Part shown: piece after piece, positions 45,231-54,594 of the stretch | Position numbering within the stretch: the stretch's first letter is position 1 | How the letters are laid out: the number at the start of each line of letters is the position of its first letter | Assembly: GCA_021851715.1 (NCBI GenBank) | Contig: JAJZCR010000017.1 | Span: forward strand, 1 to 57,407 | Direction of reading: 5' to 3' | Length of the DNA: 57,407 bases | Source: Planctomycetota bacterium | GTDB lineage: Bacteria > Planctomycetota > Phycisphaerae > WQYP01 | The notes under the pieces: generated by a model | Databases searched by the model: none | Told to the model about the DNA's origin: nothing | Seen by the model: the letters and a program-made list of their open reading frames with translations, nothing else | Translations under genes and position numbers: made by a program

Positions 45231-46075
45231 CTCCTGGGCGGACGCACAGGCTCCACCGGCTGCAAAATCTTCCGGCGGGCCGGCGTAAGCCGTTGCAGCA
45301 GCGACTGCGAATATTCAAACCCAAACCGCGTGGATGCCCAGAGCGGGCCATAGCGATAGATCGTCACGCGCCGCTCGCCGGTTTTGTTGGTCCGGCTCGA
45401 TCCACCATGCATGAGACCATCCACAAACAGCACTGCATCCCCGGCCTTGAGATACACCGGAATCGCCCCGGGAAGCATGTCCATGGCATCACCCCTGACA
45501 TAATCACCCGCCTGCGGATGCGGAAAGTTGGACTTGTGGCTGCCCGGAATCACCATCGTCGGGCCATCGCCGGGACCGATATCAGTCAGCGCCAAAATGA
45601 TATTGCACTGCCCGCAGCGAAAGACTCCGTTGGCATAGTGATAGGCCCCCCGCAGGGCCCCGCGATAGCCGCCGGAATGAACCGGGTGGTGCCCGCCTGA
45701 CCGGCGGATGGAAGCAATGGCCTCGTCTATAAACAGCCCTTGCACATAACTGTCCTGCTCGCCACAGTAACGCAGCACGTATTGAATCCAACGGGGATGA
45801 TCGATTAATGCCTCAAACGGCTCGCCACATTCCACCGCATTGTGCAACTCGTAACCGGTATGTTCATTGTAATCCCGCCGCTGGGCATTGCCCCACCACT
45901 GGTTGAGTTTCAGATCGGGAAATTGATCAAAGGCGGCGTTGAGCTGCGCCAACAATGCCGCATCCACCGCATGGTGCAAAATAAGATAGCCGTTGAGGTC
46001 AAAGAAAAAATCGTCCAAAGCGGTTGGCTTGTGCACCAGTGTGGAGGCATCCAGTGGAGAACTCCCGGCAGGCAT
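45227..46075 (-). CDS. Phytanoyl-CoA dioxygenase family protein
   Basis: 282 residues from ATG 46075, which has AAAGGAA 6 bases upstream (two earlier in-frame ATGs lack a site). PhyH-type Fe(II)/2-oxoglutarate oxygenase fold: NGYLILHHAVD near the start, a YHYANGVFRCGQCNIILALT core, DIGPGDGPTMVIPGSHKSNF, and the distal DGLMHGGSSRTNKTGERRV (His and the Arg that binds 2-oxoglutarate). The usual HxD is not clear; HYANG may supply the first His. It diverges from the araC gene at 46203, the likely regulator. Substrate unknown. Confidence 0.8.
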   Translation of the reverse strand: MPAGSSPLDASTLVHKPTALDDFFFDLNGYLILHHAVDAALLAQLNAAFDQFPDLKLNQWWGNAQRRDYNEHTGYELHNAVECGEPFEALIDHPRWIQYVLRYCGEQDSYVQGLFIDEAIASIRRSGGHHPVHSGGYRGALRGAYHYANGVFRCGQCNIILALTDIGPGDGPTMVIPGSHKSNFPHPQAGDYVRGDAMDMLPGAIPVYLKAGDAVLFVDGLMHGGSSRTNKTGERRVTIYRYGPLWASTRFGFEYSQSLLQRLTPARRKILQPVEPVRPPRS

Positions 46076-46202
46076 AAAAGTTCCTTTCATAAAACATAGC
46101 CGTTCCCATACATCCACTTATTATCCCGGATACAAATGCCGCCAACTTCCGCTAGTTCTGCTATACTTCTCCTGTTTCCTAAGGAGCTAAACCCTGAACC
46201 TT

Positions 46203-47054
46203 GTGGCAAGTATGGCAACCCAACCAGCTTTCCGACAGGAAAGTTTCGGATTTAACGTCTGGACCGGTCCACTGCAGCCCCAGCACCAGCCCCATGCCCA
46301 TGCAGAAATTGAATGGAATTTTCTGTTATCCGGAGCCGCACGCTATCTCATTGCCGGTCGATTCCAGCCCCTCATCATCGGACGCCTGTTCATGTTCTGG
46401 GGAGCGATGCCGCATCGCATGATCGACGTTCAATCTGGCTCGCGTATGATCTGGGTCACCCTGCCCATCGCCTGGCTGATGCAATGGAACCTCGGCCAGC
46501 GACTCCTCCAGCCCATGCTTAAGGGCCGGTTACTGATGGAACCTGACACTGCCCTGGGCGAGTCCGATCACGCGCTGCTGCACCGCTGGACCGTTGATTG
46601 TGCGAGTTCCTCCGCTAACCGGCGACAGGCTGCTATCCTGGAGGCCCATGCCCGGCTACATCGCCTGGCCCACTCATTAAGCGCCAAACCCGCCAAACCG
46701 TCGCTCGATGAAGCCGGCGGTGATCACATTCAGAGGCTCACCGCTTGCGCCAGTGCTCACTTCCTTGAAGATATTAATGTGGCTACGATTGCCCGGGCGG
46801 CCGGATTGCATCCCAATTACGCCATGGGCCTCTTCAAAGCTGGCTGCGGGCAGAGCCTGTGGGACTATGTCATCCGGCTGCGCATCGGGCACGCCCAGCG
46901 GCTATTGCTGACCACCAACCGAAAAATAACCGTGGTGGCCCTGCACAGCGGGTTCAATTCGCCCAGCCGTTTTTACCAGGCTTTCCAAAACATCGTCGGT
47001 TGCACCCCCACTGCCTATCGCCAGTCCATCGGCAAGGCCGGACGATGGCGCTAA
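46203..47054 (+). CDS. AraC-family transcriptional regulator
   Basis: 283 residues. The N-terminal half is a cupin-like sensor (HQPHAHAEIEWNFLLSGAAR, then LFMFWGAMPHRM). The C-terminal 100 residues carry the AraC double helix-turn-helix: INVATIARAAGLHPNYAMGL and ITVVALHSGFNSPSRFYQAF, followed by VGCTPTAYRQ. It is divergent from phyH with 127 bases between, so it probably controls that gene and itself. Start GTG 46203 or ATG 46212; neither has a close ribosome site. Confidence 0.88.
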   Translation: MASMATQPAFRQESFGFNVWTGPLQPQHQPHAHAEIEWNFLLSGAARYLIAGRFQPLIIGRLFMFWGAMPHRMIDVQSGSRMIWVTLPIAWLMQWNLGQRLLQPMLKGRLLMEPDTALGESDHALLHRWTVDCASSSANRRQAAILEAHARLHRLAHSLSAKPAKPSLDEAGGDHIQRLTACASAHFLEDINVATIARAAGLHPNYAMGLFKAGCGQSLWDYVIRLRIGHAQRLLLTTNRKITVVALHSGFNSPSRFYQAFQNIVGCTPTAYRQSIGKAGRWR

Positions 47055-47059
47055 TACCT

Positions 47060-47151
47060 CAAACCGCAGCAGCAACTTTGCGTTAACTCTTGATATTGCA
47101 CTGCCCGCAGCAAAAGACTCCGTTGTTCTAATGACAGGCCCCCCCCAGGGC
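47060..47151. pseudogene. Relic of a duplicated bioB 3' end and phyH segment
   Basis: 47060-47088 resembles 45206-45233, the last codons of bioB (QTAAATLR then stop, against ETAAAVLR then stop). 47091-47151 resembles 45598-45658 inside phyH, about 53 of 61 bases by eye. The roughly 360 bases between these parts of the functional locus are missing. This points to an old duplication of the bioB-phyH junction, now decayed, just behind the araC gene. Confidence 0.65.
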
Positions 47152-47271
47152 TAAACAAAACGTCTGGCCAGACGCATGGAAAAGTCGGCGGGACGCAGTA
47201 AAATAAATTTACTTCGCCGTGACTGGCACAGGCACCGCAATAGTTATGCAGCTTTTCCTGGAGATACCGCG

Positions 47272-47991
47272 ATGAGGTTTTTCCGCCGCTTTCTTTTGTT
47301 GGCTGCGACCGGAGTTTTGGTCGCATTGGTGGGTTGTCGCGCGCCGCTGACGGTCAACCGATCCTTGGTGGTGCGGCACCATGCCCTTCAGGACAAAAGC
47401 CTGCTGGGAGTGTGGCGGCTGAACCATGGCACCGGCCGCCCCAGCCAGATGATTGTGTTTATTTATCCCCTGGGTAAAAAGAGATTTTTAATAACCTGCT
47501 GCCACTTCAAGCCGGCGGCCGCACCCGGCGACAGACTCAAGGGAGAGCTTACCGGCGCGTTTATCAGCAGCCTGACCAAGCTTGACGGCCGATGGTGGAT
47601 GAGTTGTCGCTCCATGGATCCGCGTTTGATTTATTCCGCCGACATGGAAGCCTGGTGGCAAAAGCATGCTGCCGCCGGCCAGCCGACAAAATATGCCGCC
47701 GCTTTGAAAAAGGCGGGAATGGCGTCGGCCCGCGCAACCGGAATGGCACGAATATTTTTCCTCGTTGAAGTGCACAAAATTTCGCGGAATCGACTGGCAG
47801 TCTATCCACTGCTGGTGCCGCAAAACGGCCATCATGCTCCTTTTATCGTGCCAGCCGCAATTCTCCAAAGCCGGAGAAAGCTGATCGCTTTTCTTAGCGC
47901 TCATACGCTCGCGCACCTGCTGCCGAAGCAGCCAATGATATTACAGCGGATGTCCGTGGCACAGGCTGAACCGTACATGCCGGTTCAATAG
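47272..47991 (+). CDS. Predicted lipoprotein of unknown function
   Basis: 239 residues from ATG 47272 with GGAG upstream. Lipoprotein signal: basic MRFFRRF, hydrophobic helix, lipobox LVGC with C22 as the lipidated residue. The mature part has a beta-rich start (LLGVWRLNHGTGRP, IVFIYPLGKKRFLITCCHF) and an Ala-rich helical middle. I do not recognise the family. It stands alone between the araC gene and the convergent EVE-domain gene. Confidence 0.7.
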   Translation: MRFFRRFLLLAATGVLVALVGCRAPLTVNRSLVVRHHALQDKSLLGVWRLNHGTGRPSQMIVFIYPLGKKRFLITCCHFKPAAAPGDRLKGELTGAFISSLTKLDGRWWMSCRSMDPRLIYSADMEAWWQKHAAAGQPTKYAAALKKAGMASARATGMARIFFLVEVHKISRNRLAVYPLLVPQNGHHAPFIVPAAILQSRRKLIAFLSAHTLAHLLPKQPMILQRMSVAQAEPYMPVQ

Positions 47992-48096
47992 AGGTACTGT
48001 TGATAAATTCAATGCCGATATAGACGGCTCCAGGGTCCGGCAAAACGTAGCCAGCGGGGCGGGGTCGGGCGGAACGAAGGTGCGGGCGACGGGCAG

Positions 48097-48504
48097 TTAG
48101 ATACCGGCCATTCTGCTTAGGATGGTCCATTGCGAAGGTGATACCGGCACCACCGAAAGCCGGGCAATACGCAAAAAATCCCAACCCACCAGGCCGGCCT
48201 GTGCTTTCAACGCCTGCAGCGTTACCGGTTGGGAAAGCGTGCGTTCAAAACCAATATCCACCACGACCAGATGAGGGTCGTTGGCTTTGGCATCCATACG
48301 CGGTTCGGATTTAACAACGGCCATTCCCACCCACGCTTTCTCCGAACCGGTGTGATAAATCAAGATCCTGTCGGCGGGATGCATCTGCCGGAGATATTTT
48401 AGCGCCAAATTATTGGCTACTCCGTCCCAAACCGTGGTGCCGTCGCGCTGCAAATCCGCAAGACTGTAAATATTGGGTTCGGTTTTCAGCAGCCAGATCG
48501 CCAT
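48097..48504 (-). CDS. EVE domain-containing protein
   Basis: 135 residues, the length of a single EVE domain (PUA-like fold, thymocyte nuclear protein 1 type). Typical features: WLLKTEPNIYSLADLQRDG at the start, TVWDGVANNLALKYLRQM, DRILIYHTGSEKAWVGMAVV, and LSVVPVSPSQWTIL at the end. EVE domains bind modified bases in DNA or RNA; the partner here is unknown. AAGGAG precedes ATG 48504. It follows the 116-residue membrane protein gene on the same strand. Confidence 0.88.
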   Translation of the reverse strand: MAIWLLKTEPNIYSLADLQRDGTTVWDGVANNLALKYLRQMHPADRILIYHTGSEKAWVGMAVVKSEPRMDAKANDPHLVVVDIGFERTLSQPVTLQALKAQAGLVGWDFLRIARLSVVPVSPSQWTILSRMAGI

Positions 48505-48529
48505 GCGATGATGCTCCTTATAAGGACCG

Positions 48530-48880
48530 TCAGCAGCCGGTACTCCAATTGGCAGTTCCAGCCTGGGGCTGGGCCGTTACGGCAGAATCCGAACGTTGGA
48601 TGGGCACGCTCAACACCAACGCCGTCCACGTGGGAAAGCTTTCCACCAGTGGAATCAATTCAATCACCAAACCCACCAGGAGGCTCCAGCGAAAGCCCAG
48701 CACGCATAACAACGCAGCGGCTGTAGCGACATCCAAAAGATCATCGTACGGGGAAACGATACCCACGACAAACCATGGCAGCAGAATTAAACGCAGCGCA
48801 TCCACGCCCATGGCAATCAGCAACGCCCATATTTTACGGCGGCGTGACACCGGCGTGGATAACAAGAGCTGTGAAAACAT
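48530..48880 (-). CDS. Small membrane protein downstream of ricT
   Basis: 116 residues from ATG 48880. Three hydrophobic segments (about 18-40, 46-64 and 64-90) after a basic N-terminus, with a polar, Thr/Ala-rich tail. SPYDDLLDVATAAALLCVLG in the middle. Family not recognised. It starts 11 bases after the ricT stop, so they are likely co-transcribed. Confidence 0.55.
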   Translation of the reverse strand: MFSQLLLSTPVSRRRKIWALLIAMGVDALRLILLPWFVVGIVSPYDDLLDVATAAALLCVLGFRWSLLVGLVIELIPLVESFPTWTALVLSVPIQRSDSAVTAQPQAGTANWSTGC

Positions 48881-48890
48881 TGCCACCGCC

Positions 48891-50342
48891 CTACCCTTGT
48901 GACTGTGGCAAGTCCGGGTCAACTGGCGACGGTTTTTGATCCTCCACAGCCTGGTCGGATGGCGTCGCCGACAGCGGGCTGTTTTGCGATGGCTGAGGAT
49001 GGGTTTCCGGCTTGGAAGACAGATCGCTGCGGGGCATCGCCAATGGCACAATTGATTTTACAGTATCACGCTGGACCAGTTGGATTGCCTGATTCGGTGC
49101 AACAGATGGGCTTGGCTGGCCGGCCTGGCCCGGGCGACCAGGTGCGGCTGTCGGTTCCGAACTCCTGTTGGCACGGCCTGCACCCGCGGGGTTGCCTGGC
49201 CCGGGCCTATTGCGCTGCTGCGCGGGCAATCCCGCCTGATTGCCGCTTGCCGCAGAGGGTGAAGGTCGCGGTAGGCCGCCCGACTTTCCCGGGGTACCAC
49301 CGGCATTGGCACTGCCCGGTGCGGGGCCGGCGGCGTCTTTTTCGCGGCCCGGTGTTCGCGGCTCTTCCGGCACCGTATCAAATGCGGTCTGCATCGTGCG
49401 ACCGTTGGGCAATTTCGGCTTAGGTAGATTAAAGGCCTGAATCTCTTCCATGGGAACTGCCGCCCGCTCACCATCATCAAACTGCAACATCACCAGTTGG
49501 GTGAGAATCTGGCCTTCCAACACCCACGCTTCACCCTTTTCGGTGCGCACTCGCGTATTCCTACTGGGCAGGCGTTTGCGAAGGTCTTCATAGGTTTGAT
49601 CTTCATAGCGCAGGCAGCACATCAATCGGCCGCAGCGACCGCTGATTTTCGCCGGATCAAGCGTGCCCTTCTGGATTTTGGCCGAACGCATGGCAATGGG
49701 CGCAAGCACTTTGAGGAACTGCTTGCAGCAGCAGTGCTGGCCGCACTTTTCGTAATCGGCGACGAGGCGGGCTTCATCACGTGCGCCCACCTGCGTGAGT
49801 TCAATGCGCGAGTGGAATTCATGGGCCATGTCCCGGACCAACGTGCGAAAATCCACCCGGTGCTCACTGATAAAATAAAATATCAGCCGCTCCTGGCCCA
49901 GCAACTGTTCCACCTCCACGATCTTCATCGCCAATTTATGCCGCGCCACAAGTTCCCGCGACTTGGATAAATAATCCGACCGCCTCTCGTCCAGCCGTTT
50001 TTGAACTGCCATATCCTGCGCGGTGGCCACCCGCAAGACGCGACCACTATCGCTGAATGGAAAATTCCTGCCCCCGGAATGCTTGATATATTCCAGCATC
50101 TTGTCGCGCGTGATGGATTTATTACAGCCGCCATTGCCGCAAACCGTGGTTAACATTTCCCCGATTTCCGTGCCGCGCAGCGTGCGCAACACCAGTTTAC
50201 TGCCGCAGCCTACCTTGGTTGCAACGTCACTGGGAAATTCCCCAATGAGTTTAAGATAACCATAGCGAACGACGATGGTTTTAGGGGCGGGCGGCTCCGA
50301 AGCTTTGGCCTCAAGCGGCATAATTTCAAGGGATAACACCAT
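48891..50342 (-). CDS. RicT/PSP1-domain protein with long Pro-rich tail
   Basis: 483 residues. Residues 1-290 are the PSP1 C-terminal domain of the YaaT/RicT family. The Cys clusters are kept: CGSKLVLRTLRGTEIGEM near 45, KCGQHCCCKQFLKVLAP near 205, and KISGRCGRLMCCLRYEDQTY near 235. In Bacillus, RicT works in an iron-sulfur RicAFT complex that affects RNase Y. Residues 320-483 are a low-complexity Pro/Gly/Ala/Ser tail without domain features. GGAG precedes ATG 50342. This tail is unusual for the family. Confidence 0.85.
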   Translation of the reverse strand: MVLSLEIMPLEAKASEPPAPKTIVVRYGYLKLIGEFPSDVATKVGCGSKLVLRTLRGTEIGEMLTTVCGNGGCNKSITRDKMLEYIKHSGGRNFPFSDSGRVLRVATAQDMAVQKRLDERRSDYLSKSRELVARHKLAMKIVEVEQLLGQERLIFYFISEHRVDFRTLVRDMAHEFHSRIELTQVGARDEARLVADYEKCGQHCCCKQFLKVLAPIAMRSAKIQKGTLDPAKISGRCGRLMCCLRYEDQTYEDLRKRLPSRNTRVRTEKGEAWVLEGQILTQLVMLQFDDGERAAVPMEEIQAFNLPKPKLPNGRTMQTAFDTVPEEPRTPGREKDAAGPAPGSANAGGTPGKSGGLPRPSPSAASGNQAGLPAQQRNRPGPGNPAGAGRANRSSEPTAAPGRPGQAGQPSPSVAPNQAIQLVQRDTVKSIVPLAMPRSDLSSKPETHPQPSQNSPLSATPSDQAVEDQKPSPVDPDLPQSQG

Positions 50343-50648
50343 CTAGGTTCTCCATACTCTCGCAAGAGCCTTGCTCCGCGACTGGCTAACAATCTTTATT
50401 CCGCCGGCCATGTTCCACGCCCTCTTTACCGGGCCAAACCAAGCTACATCGTTGCTTGAACCCTCACTGCCCGCGGCGGGGCCAACCTTAGCTTCTCTCG
50501 GCTCCTATTTTAATATCCAAATTGTACTCCGGGACCGCATACCACCACAAGCAGCCATCCACACTCCAGGCAAGGCTCCAGACACTCGTTGGTGATTCTG
50601 GCTCAAGGCAACAGCGGCGAAAAATCATTTGACGAAAAACACTCTGCC
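50343..50648. other. Intergenic stretch, nothing seen
   Basis: 306 bases between the ricT start and the deacetylase stop. No gene, RNA or clear hairpin found. It should hold the ricT promoter on the minus strand, but no convincing hexamer pair was seen. Confidence 0.5.
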
Positions 50649-51581
50649 TTAAAGATGCTCCAGCAAACCTTGTACGTGCACGGCGGCGCAGCGGGCCAGC
50701 GATTCAAGATTGTACCCCCCTTCCAGCACAGAAATAATGCGGCCAGCGCAATGCCGATTGGCCATGGCCACAAGCTGCTGCGTCAGCCAGGCATAATCCT
50801 CCGGCAGCCATTGCAGGTTGCCCAGATCATCCTGAAAGTGGGCGTCAAAACCGGCGGAAATAAATAACACCTGCGGCCGGAATTGGTCCAACGCCGCCAG
50901 CCAATGGCGCTCCACCGCGTGCCTTAACGCTGTACCATCCGCCCCGGCGGCCAGGTCCACGTTGACCATATTGCCGCCGAGAGCGGGCTGGCCATGCGGA
51001 TATAACTGGCGGGCGTAGGTGGAAAGCATCAAAACCCGGTTTTCTCCGGCCAGAATTTCTTCACTGCCATTGCCATGATGAACGTCAAAATCCACCAGGG
51101 CTATGCGATTGATCCCGCCGGCGAGCGCATGATAAATACCCACCGCCACGTTGTTGAAAAAGCAAAATCCGCCGCCCCGGCTGCGGCTTGCATGGTGGCC
51201 CGGCGGGCGCACATTGCAAAATGCCCGCTGATACTTGTTGGCCAAAACCAGGTCTGTAGCCAGCACTGCCGCCCCCGCCGCCCGTCGCGCCGCCGCCAGC
51301 GTATGAGGCGTTAAAAAGGTATCCTCGTCCAGTGGCACCATGCCTTGCGCGGGGGTGCTGTCCTGCAGAAACTGCAGGTATTCCGGCGTATGACATGCGG
51401 TAATTTGGGCATCGGTGGCCAGCGGCGCTGCAAAATGGTCCAGGTGATCCAACAGGCCGGTTACGAGCAACCGATGCGCGATGGCCCGCACTCTTTCCGG
51501 CTGCTCCGGATGCTGCGGCCCCATATCATGCGCCAGGCAATCAGGATGCGTCAAATATGCGATGGTGTTCATGTTCCACAT
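50649..51581 (-). CDS. Histone deacetylase-family (acetoin utilisation/acetylpolyamine) deacetylase
   Basis: 310 residues. Zn-dependent arginase/deacetylase fold. HPEQPERVRAI at the N-terminus, RPPGHHASRSRGGGFCFFNN (tandem catalytic His), ALVDFDVHHGNGSEEIL (zinc Asp and His), LFISAGFDAHFQD (second zinc Asp) and VLEGGYNLESLA (C-terminal substrate-pocket motif). Close to the class II HDAC-like bacterial enzymes that act on acetylated lysine or polyamines. Start ATG 51581, with ATG 51572 as alternative. Divergent from pyrG. Confidence 0.88.
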   Translation of the reverse strand: MWNMNTIAYLTHPDCLAHDMGPQHPEQPERVRAIAHRLLVTGLLDHLDHFAAPLATDAQITACHTPEYLQFLQDSTPAQGMVPLDEDTFLTPHTLAAARRAAGAAVLATDLVLANKYQRAFCNVRPPGHHASRSRGGGFCFFNNVAVGIYHALAGGINRIALVDFDVHHGNGSEEILAGENRVLMLSTYARQLYPHGQPALGGNMVNVDLAAGADGTALRHAVERHWLAALDQFRPQVLFISAGFDAHFQDDLGNLQWLPEDYAWLTQQLVAMANRHCAGRIISVLEGGYNLESLARCAAVHVQGLLEHL

Positions 51582-51753
51582 GATAGCATGCGTCTTTTTT
51601 TCGGCACACCTGCGAGTTCGCCGGCCTGCAGCCGACTGCACTGGTCATGCGCCGGGGCCGGCGATGGCCGCATGATTGGGCACCACTGAACCAACACTCT
51701 TTTCGCGGTTCGCATGTTCGGGTATTGTGTTGCGTGTCTAAAGGAGGCCATCC

Positions 51754-53535
51754 ATGACAGATACCAACGAATCCGAGATTCTTTCCTCGCTCCGCAACAG
51801 TTCCGATGAGACGGAATTCTATACCCCGTTTCCGACCGGTTATGTCCGCGGAAAAACTAAATTTGTGGTGGTGGTGGGCACCGTCATGAGCGGCCTTGGC
51901 AAGGGCATTTTCAGTTCCAGTCTGGCAAAAATTCTCAAGGACAAGGGACTCAAAGTAGCCCCGATTAAAATGGAAGGCTACCTGAACATCGATTCGGGCA
52001 CGCTCAACCCCTTCCGGCATGGAGAAGTCTTTGTTCTGGATGACGGCATGGAAACCGACATGGATCTGGGCACCTACGAACGCATGCTCGATGAAAACCT
52101 CTCCCGTAAGAATTTCGTCACCAGCGGGCAGATTTTTACGCGAATTCTGGAACGCGAGCGCCACGGCCAATACCTGGGACGCGATGTACAGATGATTCCC
52201 CATGTCACCGGCGAGGTGAAATACACCTTGCGCGAATTGGCCATGCAATCCCAGGCCGATCTGGTGTTTATTGAGGTCGGCGGCACCGTCGGAGATTATG
52301 AAAATGGCTACTTCATTGAAGCTATTCGTGAACTCGCCTACGAAGAAGGGGAACACAGCGTCTGTACCGTTGCCCTGACCTACATCATGGAGCCTAAATC
52401 TCTGGGTGAACAAAAGTCCAAGGCCGCCCAGTTGGGGCTGCGGCAGGTGATGGAAGTCGGCCTGCAACCGCACATTATCGCGTGCCGCTGTCCTTCACCG
52501 GTCAGTGATAAAGTCCGCCAGAAAATTTCCATGTTTAGCAATGTGCCGCTGCGGCGGGTATTTTCCATGCACGATATGGAAAGCATTTATCTGGTACCGG
52601 AAATGCTGCGCGAAGCCGGGATGGACCGTGAAGTGCTTACCCTTTTAAATCTCCATGAACGGGTACACCAGCGGCAGGAAGACCAGGCCCGCCGCAGATG
52701 GCAGGGATTTGTGGACCGGCTGCTGGCCCCGCGCCAGCACAGCGTCAACATTGCCGTCACCGGCAAGTATACCAGCGTGCGCGATGCCTACGCGAGCATT
52801 GATAAAGCTCTGGAACATTGTGGGGCCGCCGCCGCCTGCCACGTTCATATTCATTGGATCGATACCACGGAAATTACCCGCCGCAACGTGGCCGAAATGC
52901 TCAAGGGCTGTCATGGAATTCTGGTTCCCGGAGGATTTGGTTCCCGCGGGGCCGAAGGGAAAATTGAATGTGTACGCTGGGCTCGCGAAAATCACGTGCC
53001 CTATCTGGGAATATGTCTGGGTTTTCAAATGGCGGTGGTGGAATATGCCCGCAATGTCTGCGGTATCGCGGACGCCAATACCACTGAATTCGTCCCCGAC
53101 ACCAAAACTCCCATCATTGATATCTTACCGGAGCAGAAAAAAATTGAAGGCCTCGGCGGCAATATGCGACTGGGCGGTAAGGATATTCTGTTGCGCCCCG
53201 GCAGCAGAGTATCGCACCTTTATGGAGATGTCGATCAAGTTCGCTTGCGCTTCCGCCATCGCTACGAGGTGGAACCGCGATACATTCCCACTTTGGAAAA
53301 TGCCGGCCTGATTTTCAGCGGCCACGCCCCCAACCAGCCCATCATGCAGATGCTGGAATTGGCAGATTCGGTGCATCCTTACTTTGTAGCCACCCAAGCA
53401 CACCCGTGCCTCACCAGTCGCCCCTTGGCACCGGATCCGTTGTTTTTAGGCCTGGTTCAGGCCGCCTTGAAACGGGCCTATCCGCAACTCACCCTCCAAG
53501 CTGCGGTGGCGGAGCCGTCGGCTGTGGTGCCATAA
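51754..53535 (+). CDS. pyrG: CTP synthase with altered glutaminase triad
   Basis: 593 residues. Makes CTP from UTP, ATP and glutamine. N-terminal synthase: VVVGTVMSGLGKGIFSSSLA near residue 35 (P-loop), HGEVFVLDDGMETDMDLG, VGGTVGDYENGYF (Mg site). C-terminal class I amidotransferase: VPGGFGSRGAEGKI and nucleophile Cys in LGICLGFQMAVVEYARN. The His-x-Glu of the triad reads VATQAHPCLTSRP instead of the usual FHPEF, so the triad Glu is replaced by Cys. Several synthase motifs also differ from the common form (KSKAAQLG for KTKPTQHS). AAAGGAGG site before ATG 51754. Confidence 0.9.
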   Translation: MTDTNESEILSSLRNSSDETEFYTPFPTGYVRGKTKFVVVVGTVMSGLGKGIFSSSLAKILKDKGLKVAPIKMEGYLNIDSGTLNPFRHGEVFVLDDGMETDMDLGTYERMLDENLSRKNFVTSGQIFTRILERERHGQYLGRDVQMIPHVTGEVKYTLRELAMQSQADLVFIEVGGTVGDYENGYFIEAIRELAYEEGEHSVCTVALTYIMEPKSLGEQKSKAAQLGLRQVMEVGLQPHIIACRCPSPVSDKVRQKISMFSNVPLRRVFSMHDMESIYLVPEMLREAGMDREVLTLLNLHERVHQRQEDQARRRWQGFVDRLLAPRQHSVNIAVTGKYTSVRDAYASIDKALEHCGAAAACHVHIHWIDTTEITRRNVAEMLKGCHGILVPGGFGSRGAEGKIECVRWARENHVPYLGICLGFQMAVVEYARNVCGIADANTTEFVPDTKTPIIDILPEQKKIEGLGGNMRLGGKDILLRPGSRVSHLYGDVDQVRLRFRHRYEVEPRYIPTLENAGLIFSGHAPNQPIMQMLELADSVHPYFVATQAHPCLTSRPLAPDPLFLGLVQAALKRAYPQLTLQAAVAEPSAVVP

Positions 53536-53616
53536 GGCGACTAAAACACGAGACGACCTTCCAATAAGCCCCCTGCGGCGGCACCAGCAAGTTGCGTCTT
53601 AAAGATGCAAATACCA

Positions 53617-54306
53617 TCAGGCTTTGGCTTTTTCCAGCCAGCGCGAAACTCCACCGGCAATAATGCCACCCACGATAGGTGCAACCCAGAACAACCAAAG
53701 CTGGCTCAGATAGGCCCCACCGGCAAACAGGGCCGGGCCGGTACTGCGCGCCGGATTTACAGAGGTGTTGTCCACTGGAATCATGATCAAGTGGATCAGC
53801 GTAAGCGCCAGGCCGATGGCCACGCCGGCAAAACCGGCCGGAGCGCGGACCGACGTGGCCCCGAGAATAACCGTCACAAAAAAGAAGGTACAGACAATCT
53901 CACCAATCAGACATGCCGACAGCGCATAATGCCCGGGACTTAGCGCCCCATACCCGTTGGATGCAAACCCACCTGTTACAAAACTCGGCTTGCCGCTGGC
54001 GATCAGATAAAGTACACCCGCCGCAGCAATGGCCGCGATCACCTGAATAACCACATAGGGCAGCACATCCTGCGCCTTAAATCGACCGCCCGCCCATAAG
54101 CCAACAGTTACCGCCGGATTAAAATGTCCGCCGGAAATATAACCCACCGCATAAATGCCCGTCAGCACGGTCAGACCGAAAGCCAAAGCCACGCCGGCAA
54201 ATCCGATCCCTAAATGGGGATAGGCCGCCGAAAGCAAGGCGCTTCCGCAACCGCCGAACACCAACCAAAAGGTTCCCAAGAATTCCGCCGCTAAACGTCG
54301 TACCAT
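53617..54306 (-). CDS. aqpZ: Aquaporin Z-type water channel
   Basis: 229 residues, six membrane helices. Both NPA motifs are present: [16 protein letters not shown] near residue 60 and [19 protein letters not shown] near 183. The N-terminus [20 protein letters not shown] is typical of AqpZ, and the aromatic/Arg filter Arg after the second NPA (NPAR) is kept, which favours water over glycerol. GGAG before ATG 54306. Convergent with pyrG, 81 bases apart. Confidence 0.92.
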   Translation of the reverse strand: MVRRLAAEFLGTFWLVFGGCGSALLSAAYPHLGIGFAGVALAFGLTVLTGIYAVGYISGGHFNPAVTVGLWAGGRFKAQDVLPYVVIQVIAAIAAAGVLYLIASGKPSFVTGGFASNGYGALSPGHYALSACLIGEIVCTFFFVTVILGATSVRAPAGFAGVAIGLALTLIHLIMIPVDNTSVNPARSTGPALFAGGAYLSQLWLFWVAPIVGGIIAGGVSRWLEKAKA

Positions 54307-54553
54307 CGTGGTGTCTCCAAAAAATGTCCGTTAATCCAGCTATGTGAGTTTACATCGTACCCTTGATACACATTTGAGTCAAACCTTTGCCAACTAATTG
54401 GTTCCACAGATCCAACGGGGCCGACCAGGGCTTTCACAGCAGTGATCGGCTTCAACGGAAGGTAACAAACTGATCCCGCCCAGGCCGGTGTAAACGCTTT
54501 GCTGACGCAAGCCGGAGCGGTTGTTAAGCGGTTGGCTGCATCGCACGGCTGTT

Positions 54554-54581
54554 TTGTAAAATAGTCATGTTGCGGTATTAT
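54554..54581 (+). promoter_or_regulatory. Promoter of tRNA-Leu
   Basis: TTGTAA at 54554-54559, 16-base spacer, TATTAT at 54576-54581. Expected start near 54588, seven bases before the mature tRNA 5' end at 54595. Confidence 0.55.
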
Positions 54582-54594
54582 GTTTTCACGTCTC

